12,601 bases of DNA, taken from contig DAHG01000048.1 of NCBI GenBank assembly GCA_002495885.1, forward strand, positions 1 through 12,601, in the 5' to 3' direction. Made by a program: the position numbers and the translations under genes. The notes beneath the pieces were generated by a model. The model was not told the DNA's origin. It ran no database searches and saw only the letters and a list, made by a program, of their open reading frames with translations. Below are positions 11,178 to 12,601 of this stretch, in pieces; the first letter of the stretch is position 1; each line of letters opens with the position of its first letter. The DNA is from Methanocellaceae archaeon UBA148 (GTDB lineage: Archaea; Halobacteriota; UBA148).

Positions 11178-11807
11178 ATGGTACTTATCGAAATTGCGCA
11201 AAAGAGAGGGCGGATGAATGATTCTATCCTCAAATTTCCGACAGCAGTTCTTGAGCTGGAGCAGGCTATGGGCGAACTGCAGGGACAGATCAAGGGGCTC
11301 ACAAGGATTGAGATGGGCGACGATGGGACGCCTGTTGTGAGCGGCTTTTCAGATGAGCAGGCAGTTGCCAGGCTCCAAAATGAGCTGAATGAGACGCGAT
11401 CACAAAGAGATGAGCTGCTGGAGATCATCGCGAGAATTGAAAATGTCTTTGCAGAGCACGAAAAGTTGCCCTGCTCTATGGAGTCGATCGATGACAGAAT
11501 CAAAGAAATCGGGCAGATAGGGCGGGATATGCAGACCAGATTAAACGGGCTTGTTATCGATTTAATTGTACACAATCGAGCAATAACTTTGCCAGAAATT
11601 TGGTCTCATCCAGATGTAAGGGCGCTGGAAGATGGAAGAGCAGAATTGATAAGGGCTGGCGCGGTGGAGCTGCAGGAGCTGGAGAAGCTCAAGGTTGCGC
11701 TGGAGCCTCATTTGCGAGATGAGGGAGGGCTATGCGATAGAGCGTTTTACCCGCACCACTACCAACCGGTTATGAATCCAGCAACAATTAGTGAGATGGC
11801 TCTATGA
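11178..11807 (+). CDS. Coiled-coil protein of unknown function
   Basis: 209 residues from ATG 11178 (AAGGG 6 bases upstream); ATG 11214 with GAGGG close before it is the alternative. Helical heptad regions lie at about residues 23-42, 58-125 (ARLQNELNETRSQRDELLEI and following) and 148-178. The middle carries a hydrophobic stretch (RLNGLVIDLIVHNRAITLPE), and the C-terminal part is Pro/His rich (YPHHYQPV). The TGA stop overlaps the next gene's ATG by 4 bases (ATGA), so the two are co-translated. It could be a structural or scaffold-like protein, or a partner of the downstream protein; no family recognised. G+C is somewhat higher than in the left half of the window. Confidence 0.6.
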   Translation: MVLIEIAQKRGRMNDSILKFPTAVLELEQAMGELQGQIKGLTRIEMGDDGTPVVSGFSDEQAVARLQNELNETRSQRDELLEIIARIENVFAEHEKLPCSMESIDDRIKEIGQIGRDMQTRLNGLVIDLIVHNRAITLPEIWSHPDVRALEDGRAELIRAGAVELQELEKLKVALEPHLRDEGGLCDRAFYPHHYQPVMNPATISEMAL

Positions 11808-12211
11808 AATCTGACGAATATGCATATCTGGAAGACACACTTGCAGGGCGACGGCAAAGAGATCCTGCATTTGAAGCTCAGTTGAGCGACGTTGCTGATC
11901 CGCGAGCTGAAGAGCGGCAGCGCTTGATCGACTCAAAAACACCGACGCAACGCGAGCTTGAGCAGAGACAATATTCTCTGAGCGTTTATGGGAAAGAGCA
12001 TATGAAAAGATTTGCGCGGCCCATTGTTAGCGATAAGCCGCTCGGGGAGCTGCAAATTCCTAGCGATCAGATCATTGTGAGTGCATCAACTCCTCAGATG
12101 AGGGGCCACAATGCAGAGAGACCAGGGCCCTGGTGCGATAAAAATGGTACGCCCATTTTGCAGAATCACGGGGGATGCCCGCAAAGGCAAGTCTTACAAA
12201 TTAGGGCTTAA
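11804..12211 (+). CDS. Unknown protein, second gene of the rightward unit
   Basis: 135 residues. The N-terminal half is charged and helical (YLEDTLAGRRQRDPAFEAQL and ERQRLIDSKTPTQRELEQRQ). The C-terminal half is extended, with ARPIVSDKPLGELQIP, then GPWCDKNGTPILQNHGGCPQ, which has two Cys and one His that might bind metal. It begins inside ATGA shared with the upstream gene and ends (TAA) at the edge of a strong terminator hairpin. Its product and that of its neighbour probably act together. No family recognised. Confidence 0.6.
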   Translation: MKSDEYAYLEDTLAGRRQRDPAFEAQLSDVADPRAEERQRLIDSKTPTQRELEQRQYSLSVYGKEHMKRFARPIVSDKPLGELQIPSDQIIVSASTPQMRGHNAERPGPWCDKNGTPILQNHGGCPQRQVLQIRA

Positions 12212-12227
12212 TTCGCCCTAATTTTAT
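12198..12227. terminator. Strong hairpin terminator of the rightward unit
   Basis: AAATTAGGGC (12198-12207) pairs perfectly with GCCCTAATTT (12215-12224) around a 7-base loop, followed by TTATAATT. The stop codon of the upstream gene lies in the loop side. AT at both ends lets it serve the converging junction gene as well. Confidence 0.8.
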
Positions 12228-12254
12228 AATTCACAGAATCGATTTTAAAGGCTC

Positions 12255-12601
12255 TTATTTTTGGTGGACGGATAGATCTCTCGTGGAGAGGACGTTTTGC
12301 CCATAGCGTCGCTGCTGGTAGGGCCGGGTAGTGGTCACAGGTGAGCTATGTTTCATGCGCGGGATTCCGTAAAAGTCGCGATCCTCATCAAGCTGTACGG
12401 GCCCTCTGCGATTGAAGACGGCGCTAACCCGGACATCTTTCTCTAAATGCCTGCGCTCGCGATAGGGACGGCTTTCTGTGCACGGCACCATGGGCGGCTG
12501 AGAGCGCTCCAGCTCCTGCAGAGCGGCCTCTTCCTCAAGCAGCTCTTCTTTAAGATTCTCTCCAATTTTGATCATCTCATTCGCGAATAGCTCTGCTGCT
12601 A
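12255..12601 (-). CDS. Helix-turn-helix protein, C-terminal part (gene crosses the contig junction)
   Basis: This is the continuation of the gene starting at 277; bases 12584-12601 duplicate 1-18, so the unique part ends at 12583. It encodes about residues 93-201: an acidic helix (residues 98-119, KIGENLKEELLEEEAALQEL) likely to be a coiled coil, then a basic, proline- and arginine-rich tail holding two similar motifs, RPYRERRH (131-138) and RPYQQRRYG (179-187). The stop is TAA. It converges on the plus-strand gene ending at 12211, with a terminator hairpin between them. If the 18-base terminal repeat were really present twice, the frame would survive with six extra residues, so the frame alone does not settle which form is real. 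Function unknown; a basic tail after an HTH fits a DNA-binding protein. Confidence 0.7.
   Translation of the reverse strand, partial: AAELFANEMIKIGENLKEELLEEEAALQELERSQPPMVPCTESRPYRERRHLEKDVRVSAVFNRRGPVQLDEDRDFYGIPRMKHSSPVTTTRPYQQRRYGQNVLSTRDLSVHQK
12584..12601. repeat. Terminal direct repeat, right copy
   Basis: Exact copy of bases 1-18. Most simply an overlap left when a circular molecule was written as a linear contig; less likely a true 18-base terminal repeat. Confidence 0.9.

Noticed and set aside
8711..12130. Shared 12-mer AGAGACCAGGGC at 8711 and 12117
   Set aside because: Several such 12-base matches are expected by chance in a window of this size.
1..12601. CRISPR array, tRNA, rRNA or insertion sequence
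   Set aside because: No regularly spaced long direct repeats, no cloverleaf or rRNA-like stretch, and no transposase gene were seen. The GATC array has irregular sub-25-base units and no spacers.

Overview
The window looks like one complete small circular replicon (about 12.58 kb) from an archaeon. Bases 1-18 recur exactly as the last 18 bases (12584-12601), and one minus-strand reading frame runs off the left edge and continues in frame at the right edge, giving an uninterrupted 201-residue protein. Archaeal origin is inferred from TATA-type promoters placed 22-30 bases before start codons (several genes look leaderless), GGAG-type ribosome sites on others, and many ribbon-helix-helix (RHH) and winged-helix proteins. 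A methanogen of the Methanosarcinales/Methanotrichales type is my best guess, from general resemblance only.

Layout: 12255-12601 plus 1-277 (minus) is the junction gene, a helix-turn-helix protein. 278-1807 is a long stretch with no convincing gene. It holds an AT-rich block, several palindromes and a 412-base inverted repeat with ~100-base arms that carry a repeated CCGGGGATAG hairpin; it is the best origin candidate. 1808-3790 (minus) is a phage/plasmid-type primase-helicase ATPase whose Walker A lysine is replaced by threonine. 4043-4895 (minus) is an overlapping pair: a DUF3223 (DCL-like) protein and an RHH-like protein. 5063-5589 holds small genes, including a second helix-turn-helix protein. 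5761-7998 (minus) is a 745-residue protein resembling a phage tail/baseplate hub, with a cysteine-rich insert and a coiled coil.

8034-8636 is the most unusual stretch. It contains 26 GATC sites in about 600 bases, many spaced 10, 11 or 21 bases apart, running through the leader and into the body of an RHH/coiled-coil gene (8208-8705) and falling in all three codon phases. 8706-11098 is a regulatory region: a coiled-coil/winged-helix protein behind a structured leader, a winged-helix repressor-like gene with tandem operator-like repeats, a winged-helix frame without a legal start codon, a small CxxC/AFPDGIP-type protein, and an RHH-HTH fusion. 11178-12211 (plus) is a two-gene unit of a coiled-coil protein and an unknown protein, ending at a good terminator that faces the junction gene.

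Taken together: one replication protein, many small DNA-binding proteins, and a single virion-type (hub) protein without recognisable capsid, terminase, portal or integrase. It could be a plasmid that captured a tail protein, a satellite of a tailed archaeal virus, or a poorly known small virus; the sequence alone does not decide.
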